A DNA stretch of 64,000 bases from the NCBI RefSeq assembly GCF_041146795.1, contig NC_135188.1, forward strand, positions 481,376-545,375, given 5' to 3'. Under the pieces are notes generated by a model that was given only the letters and a program-made list of their open reading frames with translations, did not search any database and had not been told where the DNA came from. Position numbers and translations under genes: made by a program. The DNA is from Maylandia zebra (Eukaryota > Chordata > Actinopteri > Cichliformes > Cichlidae). This document shows, in pieces, positions 36,201-46,891 of this stretch (positions within the stretch are counted from its first letter, which is position 1; every line of letters begins with the position of its first letter).

Positions 36201-36536
36201 ACTGGACTCTCCCAAACACGTCACTATAAGACTGGACTCTCACACACGTCACCACACGCACCACCACACATTTCCTATAATCCTATAATTCCTATAATTT
36301 ATAATCTTTATAATCTTTATAATCTCTTCTGCTATTTGCACATTCTTTACTGTAAATTCCTAAGTTAATTTGTAAATTCTGTAGTAAACTGTAAATTGTA
36401 AATATTGTAAAACTTTTCTTCTGTCATTTAATGGTCGGGCATTGTACAGCTACAAGCATTTCACCCCCATGTCATACTGTGTATGGTTGTGTGTGTGTGA
36501 CAAATAAAATTTGAATTTGAATTTGAATTTGAATTT
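33239..36536 (+). mobile_element. L2-type (jockey/CR1 group) LINE, nearly full length
   Basis: Starts near AAAATGGCGCCGGTGAGGTC (33246) and ends with AATAAAATTTGAATTTGAAT and a (GAATTT)n tail to 36536. The target site is split as GCCTACT/ACTGGTGG, suggesting a 3-4 bp duplication. Endonuclease and reverse-transcriptase domains are both recognisable. It is inactivated by a frame break and a nonsense codon. Confidence 0.85.
33349..36199 (+). pseudogene. L2-type LINE ORF2 (endonuclease plus reverse transcriptase), broken
   Basis: The apurinic endonuclease region starts at about 33566 (NVQSIENKLDDL, FTETWLNP, GGGVCLMVNN) and continues in the next frame after about 33808 (GDFN, RTLDHCYT, SDHAAI). 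The RT follows: KAAGPDAIPGRVLR, YYRPVALTSI, FVDYSSAFNTI, GVPQGCVLSPLLYSLYTYD and the catalytic FADD at 35516-35527. Frame 1 changes to frame 2 near 33808, and a TGA at 35342-35344 replaces the Trp expected before ILNFLT. The C-terminal FRSLKAKTERMRRSFFPQAI ends at 36199. The intact protein would nick target DNA and copy its own RNA there. Confidence 0.88.
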
Positions 36537-36749
36537 ACTGGTGGTGGTCAGAGGGCCCGGTGGCGCCAGTGTCCGGCAGCCTCGCCTCTGTCAGTGCGCC
36601 CCAGGGCAGCTGTGGCTACAATGTAGCTGCCATCACCAGTATGTGAATGTGTGTGTAAAAGGGTGAATGACTGAATGTAGTGTAAAGCGCTTTAGGATCC
36701 TTAGGGACAAAGTAAAGCGCTATACAAATACAGGCCATTTACCATAGGT
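36537..36749 (+). mobile_element. Short interspersed repeat, right part
   Basis: Continues the repeat begun at 33171: GGTGGTGGTCAGAGGGCCC, CAGTGCGCCCCAGGGCAGC, GTGTAAAGCGCTTT and CGCTATACAAATACAGGCC ending at TTTACC, after which the Rex3/RTE element resumes. This 3' end is widespread in fish genomes. Confidence 0.75.
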
Positions 36750-38590
36750 GACGGTATGGACATAGATCAACCAGGAAATTGAGAGCATCACTTTTACACT
36801 CAGCTCTCTCTTCACCACGACTGACTGGTACAGCATCTGTATCACTGCAGCCACAGCACCAATTCATCTGTCAATCTCCTGCTCTTTTCTCCTGTCACAA
36901 CAAGACCATGAAAAACTTAAAGTTCTCCACTTGGGGCAGGAACTTTGTCCCTGACCCATAGTGTACACTATACCCTTTTCTGGTTGAGGACCATGGCCTC
37001 AGATTTGGAGGTGTTGATTCTCATTCCCACCGTTTCACACTCGGCTGCAAACGTTCCAGTCCGAGGTGAAGGCCATCACCGGATTAAGCCAACAGAACCA
37101 CATCATATATGAAAAGCAGAGATGAGATTCTGCAACCAGCCAAGTGAAAGCCTTCACCACTTAGCTATGGATAGAAATTCGGTCCAGAAAAATTACGAAC
37201 AGAATCTGTGACAAAAGGCAGCCCTGGCGGAGTCCATCGTATGCTGAGAACGAGTCCAACTTATTGCCGGCTATGTGGACCAAGCTTTTGCAACAGTTGT
37301 ATAAAGATTGAATGGCCCAAAGCAGACACCTCATAATCCCAAAGCACCTCCCACAGGACACTCTGAGGGACACGGTCGAATGCCTTCTCCAACTCCACAA
37401 AACACATTTAGACTGGTTGGGCAAACTCCCATGCACCCTCAAGTATCCTTGGGAGGATAAAGAGCTGGTCCAGTGTTCCATGACCAGGACAAAAACCGTA
37501 TTGTTCCTTGCTCCAAGGTTCAACTAATGGACAGACTCTTTTTTTTTCCAGCACCCTGGCATAAACTTCCCAGGGAATCTGAGGAGTATGATCGCACTAT
37601 AGTTGGAACACACCCTCCGATCCCCTTTCTTAAAGATGGGAACCACCACCGCAGTCTGCCAATCCAGAGGTACCACCTCTGATCCCCACACAACAATGTA
37701 GAGGCGTGTCAATCAAGACAACCCTACAACATCCAGAACCTTCAGGAACTCAGGGAGTGGACCTCATCCACCCCCGAGGCTCTGCCACCAAGGATTTGTT
37801 CAACTGCCTCAGTGACATCACCCCCAGAGATAGGTGAGCCATCCCCATACACTACTTCCTCCACGGAAGACACGCCAGTGGGATTAACAAGGTCCTCAAA
37901 GTATTCCTTCCACCGCCCTGAGAATGTTCTCCTTTGAAGTCAGCAGCGCTCCACCTGCACTATACACAGTGCAGGTAGAGCGCCACTTTCCCCTCCTGAT
38001 TCACCTGACAGTTTGCCAGAAGGAAGTCCAAAAGTCTTTTTCCATGGCCTCTCCAAACTCCTTCCACACTCGAGTTTTTGCTTCAGCCACTGCGCAACCC
38101 GTGTTCCGCTTGGCCTGTTGGTACCTGACAACTGCGTCCAAATTCCCACAGGGTAAGCCTGGTGGCTCCCTTCACATGTGATGTCCACCATTTGGTCAGG
38201 GTTTCCACCACAACAGGCACAGGCCACCTGGCGGCCGCAGCTCTGTTCAGCAGCTTTGGTAATGGAGGTGATGAACATGGTCCATTCGGACTCCATGTCC
38301 CCAGTCTCCCTCGGAATGCTGTTAAAGCTCTGTCTGAGGTTGAAGATCTCACGGACTCTGGCCTCTAGTAGGCGTTCCCAGTGCACCCTCACTATTCGTT
38401 TAGGTGTGCCATGTCTGTCCAGCATTCTCCCCCGCCACCTGATACAACTCACCTCCAGGTGGTGATCAGTTGACAGCTCAGCCCCTCTCTTTGCACAGGT
38501 CACAGGTCTGGTGAAATGATTACAAAATCAATAATCCACCTAGGGTGTCTTGGTGACATGTGCACTCTTATTTTTGAACATGGTGAGGAC
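36750..38590 (-). pseudogene. Rex3/RTE-type LINE, RT and upstream region (minus strand)
   Basis: Minus-strand frames read, from high to low coordinate: RIVRVHWERLLEARVR, ESEWTMF, AVVVPIFKKGDRRVCSNYS (about 37590-37660), then AIQSLYNCCKSLVHIAGNK, GLRQGCLLSQILFVIFLDRI (about 37170-37310). These are the linker and RT of an RTE-type LINE. Several frame changes and stops are present. It joins the fragment at 32826-33170 in order and strand, so both come from one insertion. Confidence 0.82.
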
Positions 38591-39617
38591 AGTTCACTAG
38601 CTAAGGATTTCCTTGCCCTTAATTAACACCTTCAATCTCACCCAGTGGGTAAGTGAACCAACTCACACAAAAGGTCATATACTTTATTTGGTACTGTCCT
38701 ATGGTCTGGACATTTGCATTACAGACATTAAGGACTCTGGGATTTCAGATCACTTCCCGGTTTTTGTTTAATGCTGTAGTGAGCAATGTGGAATTGAACA
38801 GTGATAGTCCTTTGCGGCAGATGCATACATTAACTCCCAGTCAATCGCTCACTTTGCAGCTGCTTTCCTTGACCCTCCCCTCTCTGATGCTAACTGTAAT
38901 GGGGATTTATCAGCGGCTGAGCTTGCTAACCTCTTTTATACTACATACGCTGACATTCTTAACTCTGCGGCACCTCTGAGGATTACATGTGCCAAATCCA
39001 CATGCCAACCCTGGCTAAATGATACTACTTGCACCCTTAGGCGTGAATGTCGTCACACTGAGAGAAAATGGAAGAAAGACAAACTCCACATCTCTCTGGA
39101 CATCCTTCATAATTGTTTATCTAAGTATTAAAAGTCTGTTAAAGCTGCCAAATTTGCCTTTTTGTCTAGCATTATTATGACTAAAACCACAACTCCCGAG
39201 CCCTTTTAATATTTTTTTCTGTGATAAACCCTTGCACTATCACTTATAGGGATGCCTCCCCGGCTCTTTGTAATAAATTCTTAAAGTATTTCACTGAAAA
39301 GATCTCAGCTCTAAGGGCTTCTCATCCATCTCATTTATCGTTAGTTTTAGACCCAGTTCCAGTCTCTGAATGCTTGACTGTCTTTCAACAGTTTGAGTCA
39401 GTCTCTTATTCTGCTTTAAAAGATATAATTGATCATCTTAAAATCTCTGGTCCCCGTACGATATTCATTCTTGTTTCTTTAAGCAAGCTTAACATACTAT
39501 AGTTCCTTGTATCTTACTTCTGCTGAATGCATCATTGTCATCAGGTTGTGTACCGTCTGTCTTTAAGCATCCTGTGGTGCAACCTATTATGAAAAAGAAA
39601 AACCTTGACCCTAAAAT

Positions 39618-39800
39618 CAAATCAAATCAATTTATTTATATAGCACTTTTCACAGGATAAAAACCACAAAGTGCTTCACAGTAATATAAAACAGAAATAC
39701 ATAAAATACATTAATAATAAAACACACAGCACAAATCTAATTAAAAGCCAATCTAAATAAATGAGTCTTAAGTTGCTTTTTAAAAGAATAAATGCAATCA
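39618..39800 (-). mobile_element. LINE 3'-end insert in the Rex1-type element
   Basis: AAATCAAATCAAATCAATTT, then ATTTATATAGCACTTTTCAC and AACCACAAAGTGCTTCACAG. Read on the minus strand this is a typical LINE 3' UTR with a (TTGATTT)n tail. It splits the Rex1-type RT between PIMKKKNLDPK and the NLRLISKI region. Confidence 0.7.
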
Positions 39801-40247
39801 AGGCAATGCTCTCATTAACCTCAGGCTGATCTCCAAAATCCCTTTTATGTCCAAAATATTGGAAAAAGTAGTTCTAAAACAACTTAAGGCCTTTTTAGAT
39901 GGAAATGGTATTAATGAAAAATTTCAATCTGGTTTTAAACCTCACCACAGTTCTGAGACAGCCTTACTTAGACTTTTAATGATCTTCTTTTAACTGTTGA
40001 CTCTGGATATTCCGTAGTTTTAGTTTTACTAGACTTGACTGCTGCTTTTGACACGGTTAATCACAACATTGTTCTATCGAGACTGGAACATTTTGTTGGT
40101 CTTAAAGGTACAGTTTTACCCTGATTTAAATCTTACCTCTGAGAGATCATTCTCTGTTGCTTTGGGGCAACACTCCTTGGCCTCTGCCCTTATTTATTGT
40201 GGTGTGCCTCAAGGGTCTGTGCTTGGTCCTGCTCTTTCTCTTTGTAC

Positions 40248-40450
40248 ATGTGTTACGTCCCCACGAAGAGGTCTAGGCGTTTGAGTGAGGGGACCAGTAA
40301 CAAATGGGTCCGGAAATAGAATGAAAAGGAAAACAGACAAGAGATATTCTATAACAATATAGTTTTATTACAAATAATATAGTTTTATTACAAATAACCT
40401 TAACTTAAAGAGCCGGCAATGCCGTTTTACCAACAATGCCAAAGAAACAA
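40248..40450. mobile_element. Unclassified insert in the Rex1-type element
   Basis: TGTTACGTCCCCACGAAGAG to AAAGAAACAAAGG, lying between GVPQGSVLGPALSL and ISFHCYADD, which are adjacent in intact RTs. It begins TGTTACG and contains a direct repeat of ATATAGTTTTATTACAAATA (about 40357-40397). It could be an LTR fragment; this is not resolved. Confidence 0.5.
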
Positions 40451-41374
40451 AGGAAACAAGAAAAAACAAGAAAAAGACTACCAAACATCTCCTTTCACTG
40501 TTATGCTGATGATATTCAGGTTTATTCATCTTTGAAATCTGATGTGTCTGCTTCTATGCAACCTCTGTTCAACTGTCTGCATGAAGTTAAAATTTGGTTA
40601 TCACATAATTTTCTTACACTGAATGAGAATAAGACCGAAATCATAGTTTTTGATAGTCACATTCTGCCAGACTGGTTAGCTGATGTCCTAGGTCCTCTTG
40701 CTAGCCATCTCTTGCTCACTGTAAGAAACCTTGGAGTGTTCCTGGATAGCTCTTTTAATCTAGAGAAACAGGACTCCACTGTGGTAAGAAACAGCTTTTA
40801 CCAGTTGCACCAGATATCTAAAGCAAAGCCATTTCCACGCATTTATCACATCCTGTAACCCCCTCTACTTGGGCGTCCAACACTCTTCTCTTTACCGGCT
40901 TCAGTTAGTTCGAAATGCAGCTGCACATCTTTTAGCAGGTTAAATTGTAGCCAACTTACATTGGCTTACATAGTTAAATATCGTATAGATTTTAAAATTC
41001 TTTTGTTCACTTTTAAAATTCTAAAGAATTTAGCGCCCAGCTATCTTTCCAAATTCCTCCATTTGTACAATCCCAATAGAGAAATAAGATCTTCCAATCA
41101 GATGTTCCTAGCATAACCTAGGTCTCGACTGAAGTTGAGAGGTGACCGTGGCACCTAGACTCTGGAATAACCTCCCTGTTCATATTCGTACCGCCGAGTC
41201 CATCCAGTCTTTTAAATCCCATCTTAAAACCTCTTTTTACTTTGGCTTTTGATTCTAACTAGTTGGCTGTTATGTGGCTTGCTGCGTTGTCACCTATTCT
41301 TTCCTGTCCTGTTTTCTTATTGTTTTGTTTTAATTGTCTCATACTTTTACTGACTGTGAACAGAGGTGGGTAGT

Positions 41375-42080
41375 TGTCATGGTCCTGGGTCGTGCGACCC
41401 AGTGTTTTGTGTTTAGTCTATTTTGATGTTTGTTTGTTTAGGTTCATTAAGTTATTCCAGCTCATTTGTAATTATATTACCCTATTAAGCCTCCCTTGCC
41501 CTTCATGTGTTTATGTCTGTGTGTCTTGTGTTGTCAAGTTCATGCTGTCGCTTCTGTCATCTTCTCCCTGGTTCGTGCGTCTACCTGTCATGAGTCATGT
41601 CTGCGTGGTTATGTTTAGTTCATGTCCTGTCTAATCTCCATGTTTCCTGTTTTACTTTGTAAGTCTGTATTCAATGTCAGTGTATTTAGTTTCACCTCTC
41701 CTGTCCTGTCGTTAGGTTCATGTGTGTCAGCTGTGCTCCCATGTGTGGCCACTTCCCCTGATCATCCCTCATGTGTATTTAGTCTCGGTGTTTCATGCAG
41801 TCTGTGTCGCGTCGTCTGTGTTCCCACCCTCCATGTTGTCACAGCCAGTCTTTTGTATTCATAGTTATGATTTCCTGTGTCTTCATAGTTTATCCTGGTA
41901 TCACTTTCCCAGTTTAGTTATAGTTTAGTTTTGTCACTGCGCTTCTGCCTTGTTTGCACTCCTTGTCTTCAGCCACAATAAAGGCTCGCTTTTCGTTCAA
42001 CTCAGTTTCGTGTCCACGCCTGTGTCTGCACCTGAGTCCTCCACACACTCGCCACACGGTCTCCCACTACGACCGTGACA
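41375..42080 (+). repeat. 5' LTR of a long gag-like element (706 bp)
   Basis: Begins TGTCATGGTCCTGGGTCG and ends CCGTGACA, giving TG...CA ends with the 5-bp inverted repeat TGTCA/TGACA. It is CT-rich, with AATAAA at 41977-41982 and no coding capacity. Its start matches the minus-strand LTR at 55864-56443 (TGTCATGGTCCTGGG). The flank CAGAGGTGGGTAG is a known start of another fish repeat, into which the LTR element appears to have inserted. Confidence 0.75.
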
Positions 42081-42093
42081 GTACGGCGCGACC

Positions 42094-43230
42094 ATGTCGG
42101 ACTCAGCGGACATTTCAGAGGAGGTAGGAGAGGAGCTGAACAGGCTCTGCCGCATTATGGATCGCATCATCGGATGGACGGATCCAAGAGTGGTTTCCAT
42201 GGGATTGGCGGCCGTGGACGCCATTTTGTTGCGGGAGCCACGGTTGCGACAGCTCCCCCACCTCATCGAGGCGTTTGACTCCCTGGGCCCCCTTAAGGAG
42301 GAGCTTCATGCCCTTGCGCTGGCCCAGAGGGTCCTGAATGCCGCCTCAGCACCCACACCTCCACCCCGTAAACGGGTGTCGTCATGGCTGCCTCATGAGC
42401 CAGAGGCTGTGAGAGGTGGAACGCTCAGGCCCACTTCCACTCAGCCATCGCCTCACCGTGGATCGGCTTCCTCGTTTCTGCCACAGTCAAGCTGCACTGA
42501 CCAGCACACGGAGGCGATGGAAGCCATAGATTTTGGTGACGATGAGCGTCAGCAGGTGTTACGGGCTTATCGGGAGGAGGAGCTCCGTTGGAAGCCTTGG
42601 CTCATTCCCGAGGAGGAGTTCCCACCTGTCGCCCTGCTTCAGACCGGCCGCTCACCTTCACCGCCTCGCGAGGACTTCTCGTCTCCGGCCGCTTGTCTGT
42701 CGAGGATGTGGGCAAAGGAAGAAGACCCGATCCCAACAGTTAACGCTGCCGCGCTCGCGGCCGCTCCCAGGAGGAAGCGGCGTCGGCGTCGCTCTACACG
42801 GCACTCAGAGGTTAGTGATAATGTTCTGTTGCCACTGAAACGCCCTGGATGTAATGAGGGCGAGGGGCTGGGAAAGACAATTAAGGTCTCGGAGATGGAG
42901 ACTCAATTTACCTGTACTGTTAACTCTGTCACCCCCCCATGCACCTCATCGCGGTCTGTTTTCTCGGGGGCCAGTGAAGAAGCTGTCTTTTCCATGCCTC
43001 TGACTGCTAATGTTGAAGGTGTTAATCTTGTGCCCACGTTGTGTTTTGACAACAAAGCTAAAATTTCTGATGTTGGGCACGCTATTCTTGGGGAAAACAC
43101 ACTGCCATCACCGAACTGTGAAACCGACACTGCCAAACCGGCCATAGACTCTTCAGTCCTGAGAATTAAACCAAGTGATGTACTGTTAAACCCTGGTATT
43201 ATGTATGAGCAGGCTGAGGGGGGACATTAG
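42094..43230 (+). CDS. Gag-like protein, N-terminal frame (378 aa)
   Basis: ATG lies 13 bp after the LTR end. The N-terminal 90 residues are helical and Leu-rich (EELNRLCRIMDRIIGWTD to LAQRVLNA), followed by Pro-rich sequence, an acidic stretch and a basic run (PRRKRRRRRSTRH at about 42766-42804) that could bind nucleic acid or act as a nuclear signal. No protease, RT, integrase or zinc knuckle is visible. Its position after an LTR suggests a Gag-type role in a non-autonomous LTR element, but I do not recognise the protein family. It ends at TAG 43228 inside the start of the next frame; a six-G run just before (about 43216-43221) may explain the frame change. Confidence 0.6.
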   Translation: MSDSADISEEVGEELNRLCRIMDRIIGWTDPRVVSMGLAAVDAILLREPRLRQLPHLIEAFDSLGPLKEELHALALAQRVLNAASAPTPPPRKRVSSWLPHEPEAVRGGTLRPTSTQPSPHRGSASSFLPQSSCTDQHTEAMEAIDFGDDERQQVLRAYREEELRWKPWLIPEEEFPPVALLQTGRSPSPPREDFSSPAACLSRMWAKEEDPIPTVNAAALAAAPRRKRRRRRSTRHSEVSDNVLLPLKRPGCNEGEGLGKTIKVSEMETQFTCTVNSVTPPCTSSRSVFSGASEEAVFSMPLTANVEGVNLVPTLCFDNKAKISDVGHAILGENTLPSPNCETDTAKPAIDSSVLRIKPSDVLLNPGIMYEQAEGGH

Positions 43231-46075
43231 CGAAACAGAATGTACTAATGATTCTGCACACCCAGAACATCCATCTTCCACTGAGAGGGCTTCTTTTAAG
43301 ACCGCTACGGCATCTGGGGCCTTATTTAAGACCGTGTCTCAGCCCCTGCTGTCCGTTAACTACAAATTAAGTGAGAAAGCTTCTGATCGGACCAGTAGTA
43401 AGACTGTATTGCCTTTGGCTAGCACCCCCCTTTCCAAGTCTGTTTTCCTTGTTCCCAAGTCAAATAACAAATGTTCTGTTTGTATAACTAGGCCAGCGAA
43501 AGAAGAAATGTCCAGTGTTGATCATGAAAATGTCTGTTATGATCCTGTGCTGATCGGTCCCCATGTTCCTCACTCTGCTGATGGTTTGACCAGAGTGAGT
43601 GCTTTGGAGCCCGACATCAGCGACTGCTTTTCTACACCAGTCCATCGGGCCGGGAAAAATATTATGGGTCTGCCAGGATTCCCTATGTCCGTGAATGACA
43701 TTGCAATTTCCGTTAATACAAAACTGAAGGACTGTTTAAGTTATGCTCCTGTTTTATCCAATGACAAGGCTGAATTTTGTGTTTCCAAGACTGTCGGGGG
43801 GGAGCGCCATGCTAGTCATTACAAACCAGCTAGCCCTTTAACTGCACCCCTGGGCCAGGACCTTTTGACAGCAGTTAATGAACTGGCCGATCTAAAGACA
43901 ATTCAGCCGGATTGCTCAGAGCCAGTCCACTATGTTTTCTGTGCAAAGCCAAGTCCATGTGCATTCCACTCACTAGCCTTCTACAGCCGATTAGTGTGTG
44001 TGGCTGAACCCCTCCTTAACTCAGTCTCGCCAACGGGGGGCTTAGATTCCAATAAGCGTAGTTATTTCCCATGTGACTGCCAAATTATTGTGTTAAAATC
44101 ATCTGCACATAGTCCTGGTTGTTTTATGTGGGTTCATGAATCAAGTCTTGGCCTTAAGACTCATGCTTCCTGGGACAATATAACTATCACTTATGTCACT
44201 GAGCCAACTTATTTCAGGTCTGAAATGTTGTTTGAATCGTGCTCCAAGACAGAAGGTGTGTTTAGCTCCCCAAGAAGGGCAACTAAGGACAAGCCGGACT
44301 GTGTTAAGGACTTAGAGACTTTAAGGTTTTTGTCTGTCGTTGCTCCTCTGCTTACACCTGACAAAGTCAATGTCCGGAACTTTGTGCTCACTCCCAGGGT
44401 GGCTGTGGCGTTGCCTGACCTCTCACCTGCGTCTGATCTCCAGGTAGAGGCAGTGGTCACCCATCCAGCACCTGAGCTAGTTCCCACCACCAGGGTCAGG
44501 GCAGCCGTAGGTCAGCCATATCCTGCACCTGCATCTACACCTCAGGTGGGAATGGCTGCCGTCCGGTTTGTTCCTACACCCGGGTTGGTTCCCAAGGTTA
44601 TGCCAGTCAGCACACAGCTGAGCTCCGCACCCAGCCTAGGCACTTGGGTGGGAGCGGTTGTCGCTCTGCAGGCGCCTGCACCAGCTCATGTTTCCATTGG
44701 AGGCTCAAGAGAATCATCTCCGCCACAACAGCCTCCTACTCAGGTGGCAGCCCTGCTCCCGGTCCAGCCAGGGGCCTCCATAACTGTTCATCCTGCGCCT
44801 GCTGCTGGATGCCTGGGTGTGCCTATCCGGCACCCTGCAGCATCCACACCACTTCACGTCATGCCAGCTGGAGGGCCCGAGGAGCCCGTCCAGTCCCATG
44901 CCACGTCAGCTGGGGGGCCCGAGGAGCCCGTCCAGCAACCTTCCTCGTCAGCTGGGGGGCCCGAGGAGCCCGTCCAGCCACCAGCTGCTCCACCAGCAGC
45001 CTCATCCACGCCTGCAGCAGCAGTTTCATCCACACCGCTGCCTGCTGCAGCGCCTCCATCTCCGGCTTCCACGCCGCCGCCAGCTGCGGTCTCCGAGTCT
45101 TCGTCCTCGCCAGCTGCGGCCTCCGTGTCTTCATCGTCGCCTGGTCCAGCCTCCGTGTCTTCACCCACGCCGTCGCCTGGTCCAGCCTCCGTGTCTTCAC
45201 CCACGCCGTCGCCTGGTCCAGCTACAGCCTCCGCCTCAGCTTCGGCGTCATCAGCTTTGTGTTCGCCTGGTCCAGCTTCAGCCTCCACCTCAGCTTCATC
45301 AGCTTCGCCTGGTCCAGCCTCTGCCTCAGCTTCGCCTGGTCCAGCATCTGCTTCAGCTTCACCCGCTTCGCCTGGTCTGGCTTCACCTCCGCCTGGTCCA
45401 GCTTCAGCATCCGCTTCAGCGTCGCCTGGTCCAGCCTCCGCTTCAGCTTCTGCTTCGCCTGGTCCAGCCTCCGCTTCAGCTTCTGCTTCGTCTGGTCCAG
45501 CCTCCGCTTCAGCTTCTGCCTTGTCTGGTCCAGCCTCCGCCTCGCCTGGTGCCGCAGGGATCACGCCACCTTCAGGTCCCAAACTGCCGCCTCAACGTCA
45601 TCGATCATTTGTCAGGCCGCTTGTTGGTCATCATCACCACTGTGGCCGCCCTCCGGACTTCTGTTGCCACCCCCCCCCCCTTCCGCGTGGACGACCTCCT
45701 ACACGCCACCACTGCCTTCCGCGTGGCCGGTCTCCAGACTTGCATTCCCGCAGCCGTTGCCGTCCGCACGGTCGGCCCCCAGAACTGCTTCCTCGCCGCC
45801 GTTGCCATCCGCACGGTCGGCCCCCTGAACTGTTTCCACGCCGCTGCCTACTGCGTGGCCGGCCTCCGGACCTGCCCCACTGCCGCTGCCATTCACATGG
45901 TCGGCCTCCGGAACTGAACTGTTTTGGCCTCCTGCGCTGTCGGCCCCCTGAACTTGGCCATCTGGGCCTTTTTGGAATCTCAACAGGGTTGTCCGATAAG
46001 AACAGATGGCGTATCCACAAAATCCACTGCCACTCAGTTATCTGCCGTTCACTCATTTATTTAACAAGAATCTGA
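43205..46075 (+). CDS. Continuation frame: long Pro/Ala/Ser-rich repetitive protein (956 aa)
   Basis: Overlaps the previous frame by 26 bp and lies in the +1 frame relative to it, so the two probably formed one protein of about 1,330 residues. The first 400 residues are non-repetitive. Then come Pro-rich sequence, three GGPEEPVQ repeats (about 44868-44985), a long S-P-G-P-A-S-A-S region (about 45130-45560) and His/Arg/Pro-rich GRPPEL-type repeats (about 45645-45950). GGPEEPVQ and GRPPEL blocks recur in the minus-strand protein at 56461-58458. The last 25-30 residues (from about 45980) read like unrelated sequence, so the element is truncated and has no 3' LTR here. Confidence 0.6.
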   Translation: MSRLRGDISETECTNDSAHPEHPSSTERASFKTATASGALFKTVSQPLLSVNYKLSEKASDRTSSKTVLPLASTPLSKSVFLVPKSNNKCSVCITRPAKEEMSSVDHENVCYDPVLIGPHVPHSADGLTRVSALEPDISDCFSTPVHRAGKNIMGLPGFPMSVNDIAISVNTKLKDCLSYAPVLSNDKAEFCVSKTVGGERHASHYKPASPLTAPLGQDLLTAVNELADLKTIQPDCSEPVHYVFCAKPSPCAFHSLAFYSRLVCVAEPLLNSVSPTGGLDSNKRSYFPCDCQIIVLKSSAHSPGCFMWVHESSLGLKTHASWDNITITYVTEPTYFRSEMLFESCSKTEGVFSSPRRATKDKPDCVKDLETLRFLSVVAPLLTPDKVNVRNFVLTPRVAVALPDLSPASDLQVEAVVTHPAPELVPTTRVRAAVGQPYPAPASTPQVGMAAVRFVPTPGLVPKVMPVSTQLSSAPSLGTWVGAVVALQAPAPAHVSIGGSRESSPPQQPPTQVAALLPVQPGASITVHPAPAAGCLGVPIRHPAASTPLHVMPAGGPEEPVQSHATSAGGPEEPVQQPSSSAGGPEEPVQPPAAPPAASSTPAAAVSSTPLPAAAPPSPASTPPPAAVSESSSSPAAASVSSSSPGPASVSSPTPSPGPASVSSPTPSPGPATASASASASSALCSPGPASASTSASSASPGPASASASPGPASASASPASPGLASPPPGPASASASASPGPASASASASPGPASASASASSGPASASASALSGPASASPGAAGITPPSGPKLPPQRHRSFVRPLVGHHHHCGRPPDFCCHPPPLPRGRPPTRHHCLPRGRSPDLHSRSRCRPHGRPPELLPRRRCHPHGRPPELFPRRCLLRGRPPDLPHCRCHSHGRPPELNCFGLLRCRPPELGHLGLFGISTGLSDKNRWRIHKIHCHSVICRSLIYLTRI
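45130..45560 (+). repeat. Coding repeat: Ser-Pro-Gly-Pro-Ala units
   Basis: Repeats built on TCGCCTGGTCCAGCCTCCG and GCTTCAGCTTC, giving S-P-G-P-A-S-A-S-A-S in the main frame. Three frames and the opposite strand are also open across the block because of the repeat periodicity. Confidence 0.85.
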
Positions 46076-46079
46076 AGCA

Positions 46080-46890
46080 CACATCCATCATGTGAGTGAG
46101 GGGATTTAACAGGCTGTAAAATGCTATATGCCGTGTGGTGAGTGATGGTGTGGTTTCTGTTGGAAAGAACATAAAAGTCTTCCATAATTATGTGAATAGA
46201 GTGAATTAAATGTGTAATACAACAATACAAACAATACTGGATAGTGGAACATTCAACCAAAATAAGGGAGTATCAACAAATGCTAATTTTACTATTTACA
46301 TAAATCCTAACTAGGCACTTTACACTAGAGCTAACATGAGAAATTAGTGACGGTCCCTAATGACCCCACGGCAGAGGCTGCTTCGCAGTAAACGGCAGTA
46401 ACATTTGGTAAACAAAGGGTGCGCCAAGGATTAAACAAGGGAGGATAATGGCCGCAGCAAAGAACAAACACGATAAAACACAGAAACTTACAGTCTCATG
46501 GACGCACCGCTAACAGCATTAGAAGGAACGAAAATCCACACGGTGAGTAAAACTCTGCTGCTTCCCACCTGCAGCTCCGACCGAACTCTCTGCGTCGACG
46601 TGTGCATAATGATGAGGTGGAATTGTGTCTTCTGATTGGTGAAGAGAATGGGTTGCCTCACCGCTCATTGGCTAAACGGCAGCAGTATGCTGATATCTTA
46701 CTCAGCAGATGTGGCTCCGTTCGTGAGTTCTGCGAACTGGCTGGCCTTTTGTACAGTTTCAGTCTGCCTGTGTGACAGAGGCAAATAGGAGCAGCTAACA
46801 TTTGAAAGTGGCAGCTTTATTAATTGAAACTTTGATAAGCTAATGCTGATAAGCTCATGCTGTTTATGAGCCGTGTTAAAATCAATATTG
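46080..46890. other. No gene recognised
   Basis: Ordinary composition, no repeat family recognised, no open frame of note. It lies between the truncated LTR element and the retroposed repeat. Confidence 0.5.
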
Positions 46891-46891
46891 T

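Larger units (their letters stand above)
38625..41270 (+). pseudogene. Rex1-type LINE ORF2, multiply broken
   Basis: Endonuclease C-terminus (GISDHFPVLFNAVVSNV-like at about 38735-38800), then the linker (39221-39480), RT phrases ISKIPFMSKILEKVVLKQL (about 39830), EKFQSGFKPHHSSETALL, GVPQGSVLGPAL (about 40200) and CYADDIQVY with the catalytic ADD (about 40499-40525), and a C-terminus ending LAPSYLSKFLHLYNP. Stops, frame changes and two foreign inserts (39618-39800 and 40248-40450) interrupt it. The element is dead. Confidence 0.82.

Noticed and set aside
36984..38500. Plus-strand open frames across the Rex3/RTE remnant
   Set aside because: They are antisense to clear LINE reverse-transcriptase sequence on the minus strand.
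44644..45917. Additional long frames of 366 and 394 codons overlapping the main frame, and minus-strand frames of up to 242 codons
   Set aside because: The repeat period is a multiple of three and GC-rich, so all frames stay open. Only the frame continuous with the non-repetitive N-terminal part is kept.
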